The notes: generated by a model from the sequence alone, not told the origin. A stretch of DNA of 38,535 nt from Pseudomonas huaxiensis (GCF_003231275.1 NZ_QKVL01000047.1:1-38535), one strand, 5' to 3'; counted from the stretch's first letter, positions 23,013 through 31,882 are shown. Numbers and translations: made by a program.

Positions 23013-23738
23013 GTGAACGACTTCCTTCACTCTGTCGGCTTGCAGGCCCTGAGCTTGCAGGGCTTCGGCCCGCTGTTGGCGCAAGGTACCTGGATGACCG
23101 TAAAACTGGCGCTGCTGTCCCTTGCCCTGAGCCTGGTGCTCGGCCTGGTCGGCGCCAGTGCCAAGCTTTCGTCACTGCGCTTGCTGCGCCTTCCCGCGAC
23201 GCTCTACACCACCCTGATCCGCAGCGTGCCGGATCTGGTGCTGATCCTACTGATCTTCTACACCTTCCAGATCTGGCTCAACGACTTCACCGAATGGATG
23301 GGCTGGGGTTACTTCGAGATCGACCCGTTCACCGCCGGGGTCCTGACCCTCGGTTTCATCTACGGCGCCTATTTCACCGAGAACTTCCGCGGCGCGATCC
23401 TCAGCGTGCCCGCCGGGCAACTGGAAGCCGCCACCGCCTACGGCCTGAGCCGCGCCCAGCGCTTCCGGATGGTGCTGTTCCCGCAACTGATGCGCTTCGC
23501 CCTGCCGGGCCTTGGCAACAACTGGCTGGTGCTGCTCAAGTCCACCGCACTGGTGTCGATCATCGGCCTCGCCGATCTGGTGAAAGCCGCGCAGAACGCC
23601 GGCAAAAGCACTAATAACGTCCTGTATTTCCTGATCATCGCGGGGCTGGTCTACCTGCTGATCACCACCCTTTCCAACCGCCTGTTCAAACGTCTGGAGC
23701 GGCGCTACAACACCGGCATCAAGGGGCTGACATCATGA
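23013..23738 (+). CDS. Amino-acid ABC transporter permease (HisQ/AotQ-like)
   Basis: 241 residues from GTG 23013. About five transmembrane segments (roughly 20-45, 65-80, 95-115, 170-190, 205-225) and the cytoplasmic EAA loop (QLEAATAYGLSRAQRFRMVLFPQ, around 132-154) define a histidine/polar-amino-acid type inner-membrane permease. It pairs with the next gene, whose start overlaps its stop (ATGA). Substrate as for the binding protein. Confidence 0.9.
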   Translation: MNDFLHSVGLQALSLQGFGPLLAQGTWMTVKLALLSLALSLVLGLVGASAKLSSLRLLRLPATLYTTLIRSVPDLVLILLIFYTFQIWLNDFTEWMGWGYFEIDPFTAGVLTLGFIYGAYFTENFRGAILSVPAGQLEAATAYGLSRAQRFRMVLFPQLMRFALPGLGNNWLVLLKSTALVSIIGLADLVKAAQNAGKSTNNVLYFLIIAGLVYLLITTLSNRLFKRLERRYNTGIKGLTS

Positions 23739-24448
23739 TCGAACTGATCCAGGAATACGGCCTGGCCTACCTGTACAACGATGGCGCCGGCCTGTCCGGA
23801 CTGGCCATGACCCTGTGGCTGTTCGTGGTGACCATGGTCGTCGGTTTCTTCCTGTCGCTGCCGCTGGCCCTGGCGCGGGTTTCGCGCAAGCTCTGGCTGC
23901 GCTGGCCGGTGGAGTTCTACACCTACCTGTTCCGCGGCACGCCGCTCTACATCCAGTTGCTGATTTGCTACACCGGGCTCTACGGCCTGGAAGTGGTACG
24001 TGACCATGAAATGCTCGACCGTTTCTTCCGTAACGCGCTGAACTGCACGCTGCTGGCCTTCGTGCTTAACACCTGCGCCTATACCGTGGAAATCTTCGCC
24101 GGGGCGATCCGCAACATTCCCCATGGCGAGATCGAGGCGGCCCACGCCTACGGCCTGCACGGCTGGAAACTCAACCTGTTCGTGGTGCTGCCCGCAGCGC
24201 TGCGGCGTTCGTTGCCAGCCTACAGCAACGAACTGATCCTGATGCTGCACGCCACCTCGCTGGCGTTCACCGCGACCATCGGCGACATCCTGAAAGTCGC
24301 CCGTGACGCCAATGCCGCGACCTTCCTGACGTTCCAGGCCTTCGGCATCGCCGCCCTGCTGTACATGCTGCTGTCCTTCGCACTGGTCGGGCTGTTCCGC
24401 CTGGCTGAACGACGCTGGATGCGTTTTCTCGTTCCTTCCCGAGGCTGA
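23735..24448 (+). CDS. Amino-acid ABC transporter permease (HisM/AotM-like)
   Basis: 237 residues, ATG 23735 overlapping the preceding stop by 4 bases. Hydrophobic segments at about 25-50, 60-85, 95-115, 155-175 and 195-215. EAA motif GEIEAAHAYGLHGWKLNLFVVLP (about 128-150). It forms a heterodimeric channel with the previous permease. The HisQ-HisM-HisP gene order and the coupled starts are typical of the family. Confidence 0.9.
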   Translation: MIELIQEYGLAYLYNDGAGLSGLAMTLWLFVVTMVVGFFLSLPLALARVSRKLWLRWPVEFYTYLFRGTPLYIQLLICYTGLYGLEVVRDHEMLDRFFRNALNCTLLAFVLNTCAYTVEIFAGAIRNIPHGEIEAAHAYGLHGWKLNLFVVLPAALRRSLPAYSNELILMLHATSLAFTATIGDILKVARDANAATFLTFQAFGIAALLYMLLSFALVGLFRLAERRWMRFLVPSRG

Positions 24449-24451
24449 CCC

Positions 24452-25288
24452 ATGACCACTTCCGCACACGCCTTGTCGATCCAACCCGACTTCGCCGCGC
24501 CACCTGTAGCCGCCGCTGCCAGCGCCGCGATCAAGCTGACGGTGGACTCGCTGCATAAAAGCTACGGCGATCACGAGGTGCTCAAGGGCGTCTCGCTGCA
24601 AGCACGCAAAGGCGACGTCATCAGCCTGATCGGCGCCAGCGGCTCGGGCAAAAGCACCATGCTGCGCTGTATCAACTTCCTCGAACAACCGGACGCTGGG
24701 GCCATCACCCTCGACGACCAGACCATCGAAATGCGCCAGGGCCGCGCCGGCGCCCGCGCCCCGCATCCGGCGCAGTTGCAGAACCTGCGCACGCGGCTGG
24801 CCATGGTGTTCCAGCATTTCAACCTGTGGAGCCACATGACCGTGCTGGAAAACATCACCATGGCGCCACGCCGGGTGTTGGGCGTCAGCCAGCAGGACGC
24901 CGAAGCCCGCGCTCGCGCGTATCTGGACAAGGTCGGCCTGCCGGCCCGCGCCGCCGACCAGTACCCGGCGTTCCTCTCCGGCGGCCAGCAACAGCGCGTC
25001 GCGATCGCCCGGGCGCTGGCGATGGAGCCGGAAATCATCCTGTTCGACGAACCGACCTCAGCCCTTGACCCAGAGCTTGTGGGAGAAGTCCTCAAGGTCA
25101 TACAGACGCTGGCCGAGGAAGGTCGTACCATGCTCATGGTCACCCACGAGATGGGCTTTGCCCGCCAGGTGTCCAGCCAGGTGCTGTTCCTGCATCAGGG
25201 CCGGGTCGAAGAACAGGGAAGCGCGCAGATTCTCGACCAGCCGCAAAGCGAGCGCCTGCAGCAATTTCTTTCCAACCGCTTGAAGTGA
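24452..25288 (+). CDS. Amino-acid ABC transporter ATPase (HisP/AotP-like)
   Basis: 278 residues from ATG 24452. Walker A GASGSGKST (about 63-71), Q-loop MVFQHFNLW, signature LSGGQQQRVAIA (about 171-182), Walker B ILFDEP, D-loop SALDPE and switch MVTHEMGFA are all intact, so the enzyme should hydrolyse ATP. An Ala/Pro-rich extension of about 27 residues precedes the usual start (IKLTVDSLHKSYG); it may be real or reflect a later start. It energises the two permeases upstream. Confidence 0.93.
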   Translation: MTTSAHALSIQPDFAAPPVAAAASAAIKLTVDSLHKSYGDHEVLKGVSLQARKGDVISLIGASGSGKSTMLRCINFLEQPDAGAITLDDQTIEMRQGRAGARAPHPAQLQNLRTRLAMVFQHFNLWSHMTVLENITMAPRRVLGVSQQDAEARARAYLDKVGLPARAADQYPAFLSGGQQQRVAIARALAMEPEIILFDEPTSALDPELVGEVLKVIQTLAEEGRTMLMVTHEMGFARQVSSQVLFLHQGRVEEQGSAQILDQPQSERLQQFLSNRLK

Positions 25289-25300
25289 AGCAACGCCACC

Positions 25301-25795
25301 ATGGATACCAAGGCCAACTCCTCCCACGCCGCGCCACCGCTGGACCGCATCGACGAAGCGATCATCGACGTGCTGCGCCACAACGGGCGCATCACCTACG
25401 AGAAGCTGTCGTCATTGGTCCACCTGACGCCCAGGCCCTGTCTGGAGCGGGTGCGCAAGCTCGAACGGCGCGGCGTGATCCGCGGTTACGGCGCAATCAT
25501 CGACGTGCAGATGGTCTCACCGGGGTTGTCGCTGCTGGTCCTGGTGGCGCTGTCCAACCAGAGCGGGCGCGCTGCGCAAAAAGCCTTCGAAGCCTGCGTG
25601 CGCGCTTGCCCGCAGGTGTTCGAGTGCCAGTTGATCAGCGGCCATTTCGACTACAGCCTGCGCATGCGTTGCCGGGATATGGAGCACTATCGGGTGCTGA
25701 CCGAGACCTGGATGAACAACGATGAGCTGCATATCGACAAGCTGGTGGCGCATCCGGAACTGGCGGTGGTGAAAAACACCGCGCCGCAGATGTAG
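25301..25795 (+). CDS. Lrp/AsnC-family regulator of the operon
   Basis: 164 residues from ATG 25301, only 12 bases after the ATPase stop. An N-terminal helix-turn-helix (LDRIDEAIIDVLRHNGRI, then LSSLVHLTPRPCLERVRKLE) leads to a RAM ligand-binding domain (ISGHFDYSLRMRCRDMEHYRVLTE, about 114-137). Lrp-type proteins commonly respond to the amino acid whose transport or catabolism they control. It may therefore sense ornithine, citrulline or proline. A hairpin follows at 25809. Confidence 0.9.
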   Translation: MDTKANSSHAAPPLDRIDEAIIDVLRHNGRITYEKLSSLVHLTPRPCLERVRKLERRGVIRGYGAIIDVQMVSPGLSLLVLVALSNQSGRAAQKAFEACVRACPQVFECQLISGHFDYSLRMRCRDMEHYRVLTETWMNNDELHIDKLVAHPELAVVKNTAPQM

Positions 25796-25808
25796 GTTTA
25801 CAGAGTAG

Positions 25809-25841
25809 GCCTGTCTCGCGCCGAAGCGTCGCGAGGCAGGC
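25809..25841. terminator. Hairpin between convergent genes
   Basis: GCCTGTCTCGCG, 9-base loop, CGCGAGGCAGGC: a 12-bp stem with one G-U pair, without T-runs. It lies between the convergent lrp-type and GGDEF-EAL genes and may end transcription from both sides. Confidence 0.5.
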
Positions 25842-25847
25842 GCAAAA

Positions 25848-27551
25848 TCACCCCGCCCCGCGCGCCCGCACCCGCCACTCCCGCGGCTGCACGAATCCTC
25901 GCACCCACTCCACCACCTGCTGCGCCGGCATCGGCCGGGCGATGCCGTAGCCTTGGGCCACGTCACAGCCCAGTTCCATCAGCCATTCGCCGTGGGCCAC
26001 AGTCTCCACGCCCTCGGCAATCACCTGCCGACCAAATGCCTGGGCCAGGCCAATCACTGCACGGGTCAGGGCCAGGTCGTCCTGGTCGTGGAGGATGTCC
26101 TGGACGAAGGATTTGTCGATTTTCATGGTCTGGGTCGGCAAGCGCTTGAGGTAGCTCAGGGACGAGTACCCGGTGCCAAAGTCATCCAGCGAAAAACGCA
26201 CCCCCAGCCGCTGACACGCCTCCAGGCACTCGCAGACCCGCTGGATATTCTCGATGGCCACCGACTCGACGATTTCCAGGTCAAGCATCTGCGGCGCCAC
26301 CGTGGCGTGGCGGGACAGCAAACGCTGGAGACGCACGACAAAATCGGTGCGCTGGAAATGCCGCGCGGCGATGTTCACGCTCACCGGCCAACGGCAACCC
26401 TGCGCCTGCCACTGCTGCATCTGCGCCAGCGCTTCATCGATAACCCACTCACCGATATCGACGATCAGGTCGGTGCGTTCCACCAACGGCAGAAACTCAC
26501 CCGGCGCGACCACCCCGCGGACGGGATGGCGCCAGCGTAACAGCGCCTCGAATCCCACCACCGCGCCGCTGCGCATGTTCACCTTGGGCTGGTAATACAG
26601 GCACAGTTCGCCGTTGTGCAGCGCCCGGCGCAGACGCTCCACGGTCTGGTGAGTGGCCTTGACCTCCTGGTCCAGCGACACATCGAACAAGTGAAAACGA
26701 TTGCGTCCCCTTTGCTTGGCCAGGTACATGGCCTGGTCGGCATGGCGCAGCAGGGTGTCGGCGTCATCGTTGTCATTGGGGAACAGGGTCACGCCGATAC
26801 TGGCGCTGACACTGATTGGCCGCCCGCGAATGACACAGGGTGCGGCGATCGCCTTGAGCACCCGCTCAAGGACACCCTGCAATGTCGGCAGCCCCTGAAT
26901 ATCACCCAGGATCAGCACGAACTCGTCGCCGGACAACCGCCCCACCGCATCGCCCTCACGCAGCACGCGTTTCAAGCGCCGCGACACCTCCACCAGCAGC
27001 AGGTCGCCACTGGCGTGGCCATAGCCGTCGTTGACCGCCTTGAAGCCGTCGAGGTCGAGCATGCACACCGCCAGCGCCGAATCCTCATTGCGGGAACGTT
27101 CGATGGCCTGCACGAGCAGGTCGCCGAGCAATGAGCGGTTGGGCAAACCGGTCAGCACGTCGTGCCCGACCCGCCACTGCAAGGTGTGGAGCAACTGGCG
27201 TTTCTGCGTGATATCGAAGCGGATCGAGACGAACTTGCACACCTCGCCGCTGAGCGGGTCGAACAGCGGCACCATGGTGCTATCGACCCAGTACAGCGAG
27301 CCATCCTTGGCGCGGTTACAGATTTCGCCCTTCCACACCTCGCCCGCCGCCAGGCGCTGCCACATGTCGATAAACAGCCCAGGCTCGTGCTGGCCGGAAT
27401 TGAGGATGCGGTGGTCGGCGCCCAGCAGTTCTTTGCGGCTGTAGCCGGAGATGGTGCAGAACTGATCGTTGACGTAGGTGATACGCCCGGCCAGGTCGGT
27501 TTCGGAAAAGATCGCGGCCGCGTCGACGGCCGCGCGGTAATTATCATCCAT
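25848..27551 (-). CDS. PAS-GGDEF-EAL cyclic-di-GMP protein
   Basis: 567 residues. PAS domain (about 5-120) of Aer type: TDLAGRITYVNDQF, MWQRLAAGEVWKGE, NRAKDGSLYWV. GGDEF domain (about 130-285) with active-site motif SGDEF in place of GGDEF, so cyclase activity is uncertain. EAL domain (about 310-560) with FEALLRW, NIAARHF, DLEIVES, SLDDFGTGYSSLSYLK, KIDKSFV and IAEGVET: a full catalytic set, so c-di-GMP breakdown is likely. No membrane segment, so cytosolic. It lies 21 bases downstream of the aerotaxis receptor gene and is probably cotranscribed, linking oxygen or redox sensing to motility. Confidence 0.92.
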   Translation of the reverse strand: MDDNYRAAVDAAAIFSETDLAGRITYVNDQFCTISGYSRKELLGADHRILNSGQHEPGLFIDMWQRLAAGEVWKGEICNRAKDGSLYWVDSTMVPLFDPLSGEVCKFVSIRFDITQKRQLLHTLQWRVGHDVLTGLPNRSLLGDLLVQAIERSRNEDSALAVCMLDLDGFKAVNDGYGHASGDLLLVEVSRRLKRVLREGDAVGRLSGDEFVLILGDIQGLPTLQGVLERVLKAIAAPCVIRGRPISVSASIGVTLFPNDNDDADTLLRHADQAMYLAKQRGRNRFHLFDVSLDQEVKATHQTVERLRRALHNGELCLYYQPKVNMRSGAVVGFEALLRWRHPVRGVVAPGEFLPLVERTDLIVDIGEWVIDEALAQMQQWQAQGCRWPVSVNIAARHFQRTDFVVRLQRLLSRHATVAPQMLDLEIVESVAIENIQRVCECLEACQRLGVRFSLDDFGTGYSSLSYLKRLPTQTMKIDKSFVQDILHDQDDLALTRAVIGLAQAFGRQVIAEGVETVAHGEWLMELGCDVAQGYGIARPMPAQQVVEWVRGFVQPREWRVRARGAG

Positions 27552-27572
27552 GAAATAAAACCTGTCCGACGG

Positions 27573-29138
27573 CTATCGGTTGAAGCGTTCGACCAAGGCA
27601 CGCAGGCCGGATGAAATATGTTCCAGTTCAGCGCCACGGGTGGCGGCCGCGTTGGCGTTGTCGGCCGTGCGCTGCACGGTGCCGGCGACGTTATTGATCT
27701 GGCAGGCGACGTCTTCGGCGACATGGGATTGCTGCTGCGAAGCGGCGGCCATCTGCCGGGTCATGTCGGTGATGCGCTCGACCGCCACGCGAATGCCCAG
27801 CAGCGCCTCTTGCGCCTCGACCACCTGGGCCACGCCCTGCTCGGCTTCGCGGATGCCGAGGTCGGCGATGGACACCGCTTCATCGGCGCCCTTGCGCAGG
27901 TTTTCGATCACGCCCTGGATCTGCTGGGTCGACTGCCGGGTCTTGCCCGCCAGCGCACGCACCTCGTCGGCTACCACGGCGAAGCCGCGGCCCTGCTCGC
28001 CAGCGCGGGCGGCTTCGATGGCGGCATTCAGCGCCAGCAGGTTGGTCTGTTCGGCAATCGCCTGGATCACCCCCGCAGCGGACATGATGTCCTGGGTCTG
28101 CCCGGCCAGTTCGCCCACCGCCTGGTTGATCTGGGTAACGGTGGACGCCAGTATCTGGATCGCCTGGCGTGAGGTACCGGCGACCTGGCTGCCCTGATCG
28201 GCAAGCTGATTGGCGGTGTGGGCTTCGCCGGCGGTCTGCTGCACATGCGCGGCGACTTCGGCGATGGACGCGGCCATCTCGGTCATGGCGGCGGCGGTCT
28301 GGTCGGTTTCGGCGCGCTGCTCCAGCAACGCCGACTCGGTCGCACCGGAGAGGCGACTGGAATCGCTGGCGGCGTGGGCCATCTGGTTGGCGAGGTCGCT
28401 GAGACGGGTCAGCGCGGTTTTCAGCCGGGCTTCTTCACTGATGAGGATCATCTGCAACTGCGCGGCGGGACCCAGGGTGTCGCTGTAGGCCAGAGCGCAA
28501 ATGGGGTCGCAGAAGGTGTTTTCGGCACCGCGAACGATTCGTCGCAATTCGCCACGCAAGCGGCTGTGGCCCCACATCCCGACCGCCACGAACAAGCCGA
28601 GGGTGATGCCCTGGCCGACAAGGCCGGGAACAAACTGACCGGCGACCAATGCCGCGCCCGCCGCCAGCACCGGCACGGCGAGCACCTGGGCCTGCTGCAC
28701 CAGGCGACGCGCCAGCGGCACCGGCGTCTTGCCCTCGCGCAACCGGGCGTAAAGCGCTTCGGCGCGCTGCACCTGTTCGCGGGTCGGCTTGACCCGCACC
28801 GACTCGTAGCCCACCAGCCTGGCGTTCTCCAGGATTGGCGTGACGTAGGCGCTGACCCAGTAGAAATTGCCGTTCTTGCAGCGATTCTTGACGATCCCCA
28901 TCCAGCTCTGGCCGGCCTTGAGGTACTGCCACATCTGCTCGAAAACCTGGGCGGGCATGTCGGGATGGCGAACGAGGTTGTGCGAGGCGCCGATCAGTTC
29001 AGCGTGGCTGAAGCCGCTGATGGCGGCGAATTCGGCATTGCAGTAAGTGATATTACTGGCGGTGTCGGTGGCGGAAATCAGCCGTTGCTGATCGGGAAAT
29101 GTCTGTTCCACCGCGGTAATCGGTAAGTTGAGACGCAC
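27573..29138 (-). CDS. aer: Aerotaxis receptor, Aer type
   Basis: 521 residues from GTG 29138, preceded by GGAG at 7 bases. This start matches the usual Aer opening (VRLNLPITAVEQTFP) and length, whereas the frame is open further upstream. PAS domain about 20-120 (TDTASNITYCNAEFAAISGFS; MWQYLKAGQSWMG), probably FAD-binding. Hydrophobic membrane anchor about 145-185 (AVPVLAAGAALVAG onward). C-terminal MCP signalling hairpin with AIAEQTNLLALNAAIEAARAGE. It steers swimming to favourable oxygen or energy levels through CheA/CheW. Confidence 0.93.
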   Translation of the reverse strand: MRLNLPITAVEQTFPDQQRLISATDTASNITYCNAEFAAISGFSHAELIGASHNLVRHPDMPAQVFEQMWQYLKAGQSWMGIVKNRCKNGNFYWVSAYVTPILENARLVGYESVRVKPTREQVQRAEALYARLREGKTPVPLARRLVQQAQVLAVPVLAAGAALVAGQFVPGLVGQGITLGLFVAVGMWGHSRLRGELRRIVRGAENTFCDPICALAYSDTLGPAAQLQMILISEEARLKTALTRLSDLANQMAHAASDSSRLSGATESALLEQRAETDQTAAAMTEMAASIAEVAAHVQQTAGEAHTANQLADQGSQVAGTSRQAIQILASTVTQINQAVGELAGQTQDIMSAAGVIQAIAEQTNLLALNAAIEAARAGEQGRGFAVVADEVRALAGKTRQSTQQIQGVIENLRKGADEAVSIADLGIREAEQGVAQVVEAQEALLGIRVAVERITDMTRQMAAASQQQSHVAEDVACQINNVAGTVQRTADNANAAATRGAELEHISSGLRALVERFNR

Positions 29139-29323
29139 GATAAAGCTCCATGAGCCGCAGGAAAATTGCGGGTTGCTCTCTGCCAAACCCACTGCGGGAA
29201 AATCTGTCCAAGCTGCAAAGTCTACGAGATACATCACCTTTTGTAATCCAGGGTGATGGCAGGAGAGGTTGTCTATTAAAATTTTTTGTCGTTAAGTTCT
29301 TGATTCTAAATGGGAATTGAGCG

Positions 29324-29638
29324 ATGGAAATTTCAAGTTTGGGATCAGCCATCAGACGCTGTCGCAAGGTCGCCGGGCTTACCCAGGCTGAACTGGGCGA
29401 AAAAGCCGGGTTCGACCCCAAGACCATAAGCCGCTTCGAAACCGGTACCTACACTCCCAGCGTTGAAGCCTTGTTCGTCTTTGCCAGGGTGCTGGGCGTC
29501 AAGCTCACTGCCTTCTTCACCGATCTGGACACTGAAGACGAACAACGCGCCTATCTGTTTGGCGTCATTCACAAAGCCCCTCCGAACGACCTGGGACGGC
29601 TGATCGCCGCGGTGGATCAGGTCTTGTCCAAGCACTGA
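29324..29638 (+). CDS. XRE-family helix-turn-helix regulator
   Basis: 104 residues from ATG 29324. The domain about 5-65 (AIRRCRKVAGLTQAELGEKAGFDPKTISRFETG, split here) is a standard Cro/CI-type DNA-binding fold; the short C-terminal part is helical. The gene is divergent from aer across about 185 bases and lies upstream of dctA on the same strand. Targets unknown. It has no toxin partner beside it, so a type II antitoxin role is unlikely. The ribosome site is weak (GGGA). Confidence 0.8.
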   Translation: MEISSLGSAIRRCRKVAGLTQAELGEKAGFDPKTISRFETGTYTPSVEALFVFARVLGVKLTAFFTDLDTEDEQRAYLFGVIHKAPPNDLGRLIAAVDQVLSKH

Positions 29639-29679
29639 CCGACCCCTGGCATTTCTGCCGATTCTTGCTTGGGACGCCA

Positions 29680-29777
29680 ACTGGTCAGACCGGTAAAACC
29701 AATTATCGCCTCACCTCTTGCGAAAACCGAAAATACGCGCTTACACTGCCCGCGCACTGGACATACCGGTAAGACCA
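29680..29777. promoter_or_regulatory. Two FadR-like operator repeats before dctA
   Basis: A 22-base block starts at 29680 (ACTGGTCAGACC, then GGTAAAACCA) and again at 29756 (ACTGGACATACC, then GGTAAGACCA). 19 of 22 positions match; starts are 76 bases apart. Each block is two abutting GGT-N3-ACC-type units. The first fits the FadR consensus AACTGGTCNGACC closely. Likely target of a GntR/FCD regulator such as those at 31178 or 31900. Confidence 0.7.
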
Positions 29778-29839
29778 CAATAATTAAGTCCGACGCGCCG
29801 TCACCCCGGCAGCCAGGACACCGACCAGAGATCCCTCCC

Positions 29840-31144
29840 ATGCTCAAATGGTGCTCGCGTTCGATCTTCCTGCAAGTAGTGCTCGGCCTGATGCTTGGCA
29901 TCGCCTGCGGCCTGAGCTTCCCCGACCTTTCCCTGCAACTCAAACCCCTTGGTGACGGCTTTATCAAACTGATCAAGATGCTGATCGGTCTGATCGTGTT
30001 CTGCGTGGTGGTCAGCGGCATTTCCGGTGCCGGCGACCTGAAGAAAGTCGGGCGCATCGGCCTGAAGTCGGTGATTTATTTCGAAATCCTCACCACCATC
30101 GCCCTGGTCCTGGGCCTGGTGCTCGCCTTCTCCACCGGCATCGGCAGCGGCGCCAACATCCATCTGGAGCAACTTTCCACGACGGACGCCAGCAGCCTCG
30201 CCGAGCGTGGACAGCATATCCACAGCACCACAGCCTTCCTCATGGACCTGATCCCTACCTCGGTGATCGGCGCCTTCGCCGACAACAACATCCTGCAGGT
30301 ACTGCTGTTCTCGGTGCTGTTCGGCAGTGCGCTGAACCTGGTGGGCGAATCGGCCTCGGGCATCTCGCGACTGATCAACGAACTGAGCCATGTGATCTTC
30401 CGCATCATGGGCATGATCGTGCGCCTAGCCCCTATCGGTGTGTTCGGCGCCATCGCTTTCACCACCAGCAAATATGGCCTGGAATCGCTGCAACACCTGG
30501 GCGGTCTGGTGGCGTTGTTCTACCTCACCTGCGCTGGCTTCGTGCTGTTGGTTCTCGGCCTGGTGATGCGTGTGTCCGGTCTCAAGATGCTGCCATTCCT
30601 CAAGTACCTGCGTGAAGAACTGACCATCGTCCTCGGCACCGCTTCTTCCGACGCCGTGCTGCCACAGATCATGCGCAAGCTGGAGCACCTGGGCATCGGC
30701 AGTTCCACCGTCGGGCTGGTGATTCCTACCGGTTACTCCTTCAACCTCGACGGTTTCTCCATCTACCTGACCCTGGCCATTGTGTTCATCGCCAACGCCA
30801 CCGGCACGCCGCTGGCAATGACCGATCTGATGACCATCCTGCTGGTGTCGCTGGTGACCTCCAAAGGCGCCCACGGCATTCCCGGCTCGGCGCTGGTGAT
30901 TCTTGCCGCAACCCTGACCGCCGTTCCCGCGATTCCGGTGGTGGGCCTGGTACTGGTGCTGGCGGTGGACTGGTTCATGGGCATCGGCCGGGCGCTGACC
31001 AACCTGATCGGCAACTGCGTTGCCACCGTAGCCATCGCCCGCTGGGAGAAGGACATCGACCTGGAGCGCGCGCACAACGTGCTCGAAGGCAAGCAGGGCT
31101 TCGCCTTCCAGGCGCGCAAGACGGCCCATCAGCAGGAATTCTAG
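29840..31144 (+). CDS. dctA: C4-dicarboxylate:cation symporter, DctA/GltP family
   Basis: 434 residues from ATG 29840; the frame is open upstream, but that part holds the operator region. About eight membrane helices plus re-entrant loops, with the family signatures SSDAVLPQIMRKLEHLG (about 275-291, serine-rich loop), GYSFNLDGFSIYLTLA (about 302-317) and GIPGSALVILAATL. It should import succinate, fumarate or malate, or possibly aspartate/glutamate, coupled to cations at the inner membrane. Two GntR regulators follow. Pseudomonas has several DctA paralogues; this one may be specialised, so the symbol is by family. Confidence 0.85.
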   Translation: MLKWCSRSIFLQVVLGLMLGIACGLSFPDLSLQLKPLGDGFIKLIKMLIGLIVFCVVVSGISGAGDLKKVGRIGLKSVIYFEILTTIALVLGLVLAFSTGIGSGANIHLEQLSTTDASSLAERGQHIHSTTAFLMDLIPTSVIGAFADNNILQVLLFSVLFGSALNLVGESASGISRLINELSHVIFRIMGMIVRLAPIGVFGAIAFTTSKYGLESLQHLGGLVALFYLTCAGFVLLVLGLVMRVSGLKMLPFLKYLREELTIVLGTASSDAVLPQIMRKLEHLGIGSSTVGLVIPTGYSFNLDGFSIYLTLAIVFIANATGTPLAMTDLMTILLVSLVTSKGAHGIPGSALVILAATLTAVPAIPVVGLVLVLAVDWFMGIGRALTNLIGNCVATVAIARWEKDIDLERAHNVLEGKQGFAFQARKTAHQQEF

Positions 31145-31177
31145 TTAGCCAATGAACGACATCTCACGGAGCGAAAT

Positions 31178-31882
31178 GTGATTACCTCCTCGACAGTAGT
31201 GAATGCGGTAGTGGACAAACTGCGCCAGGCCCTGGCCCGCGGCCAGTGGCGCTCCGGTGAGATGCTTCCCGGCCAGCGCGAGCTGGCCGAGCAACTCGGC
31301 ATCAGCCGGCCCAGCCTGCGTGAAGCGGTAACGGTGCTGGAAACCCTCGGTCTGGTGCGCTCGATGCCCGGCAAAGGCGTGCTGGTACTCGACGCCGACA
31401 GCAACGAGCTGGTCATGGCGCCGGCCGGCGTGGCCGAGGCCAGCCTCGAAGACGTGCTGCAACTGCGCTACACCCTGGAGCCGTTCATCGTCGGGCTGGT
31501 GGCGCAATCCATCAGCAGCCAGGAAACCGGCCAGTTGCGCCTGACCCTGATGGACATGCGCGAAGCCCTGGACGCCGGTGACGGCGAGGCCGGGGTCAAC
31601 GCTTACATCGCCTTCCATGAGGCGCTGTTTGCCCTGACCTCCAACCCGATTTTCCAGAGCGTGGTGCAGCAGACCGGCAATGCCCTCAAGCAGAGCGCCC
31701 AGATGCTGCGCAAATCCCCCGAACACCTGGCCGCGCGCCTTGAGGAAAACGAAGCGGTGGTGCGCGCCATCCGCAACAAGGACAGCGCCCAGGCCAGTGC
31801 GCAAATGCGCCGGCACATCCTGCAGGAAGGCCGGCGCATGGGTATTGAACTGAAGATTCCGGACGAACAGCCCGGTTACTGA
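31178..31882 (+). CDS. GntR-family regulator with FCD domain (1)
   Basis: 234 residues from GTG 31178, preceded by GGAG at 7 bases. N-terminal winged helix (GQRELAEQLGISRPSLREAVTVLETLGLV, quoted as a pattern over about 37-65) and C-terminal FCD ligand domain (LRYTLEPFIVGLVAQS; FHEALFALTSNP; MRRHILQEG) with His residues suited to binding a metal and a carboxylate. It lies 33 bases after dctA, so it may control the transporter in response to its substrate through the FadR-like repeats upstream. Same strand as the second regulator, 17 bases on. Confidence 0.88.
   Translation: MITSSTVVNAVVDKLRQALARGQWRSGEMLPGQRELAEQLGISRPSLREAVTVLETLGLVRSMPGKGVLVLDADSNELVMAPAGVAEASLEDVLQLRYTLEPFIVGLVAQSISSQETGQLRLTLMDMREALDAGDGEAGVNAYIAFHEALFALTSNPIFQSVVQQTGNALKQSAQMLRKSPEHLAARLEENEAVVRAIRNKDSAQASAQMRRHILQEGRRMGIELKIPDEQPGY

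Noticed and set aside
29324..29638. Antitoxin of a toxin-antitoxin pair
   Set aside because: No small toxin-like gene lies on either side; neighbours are aer and dctA.
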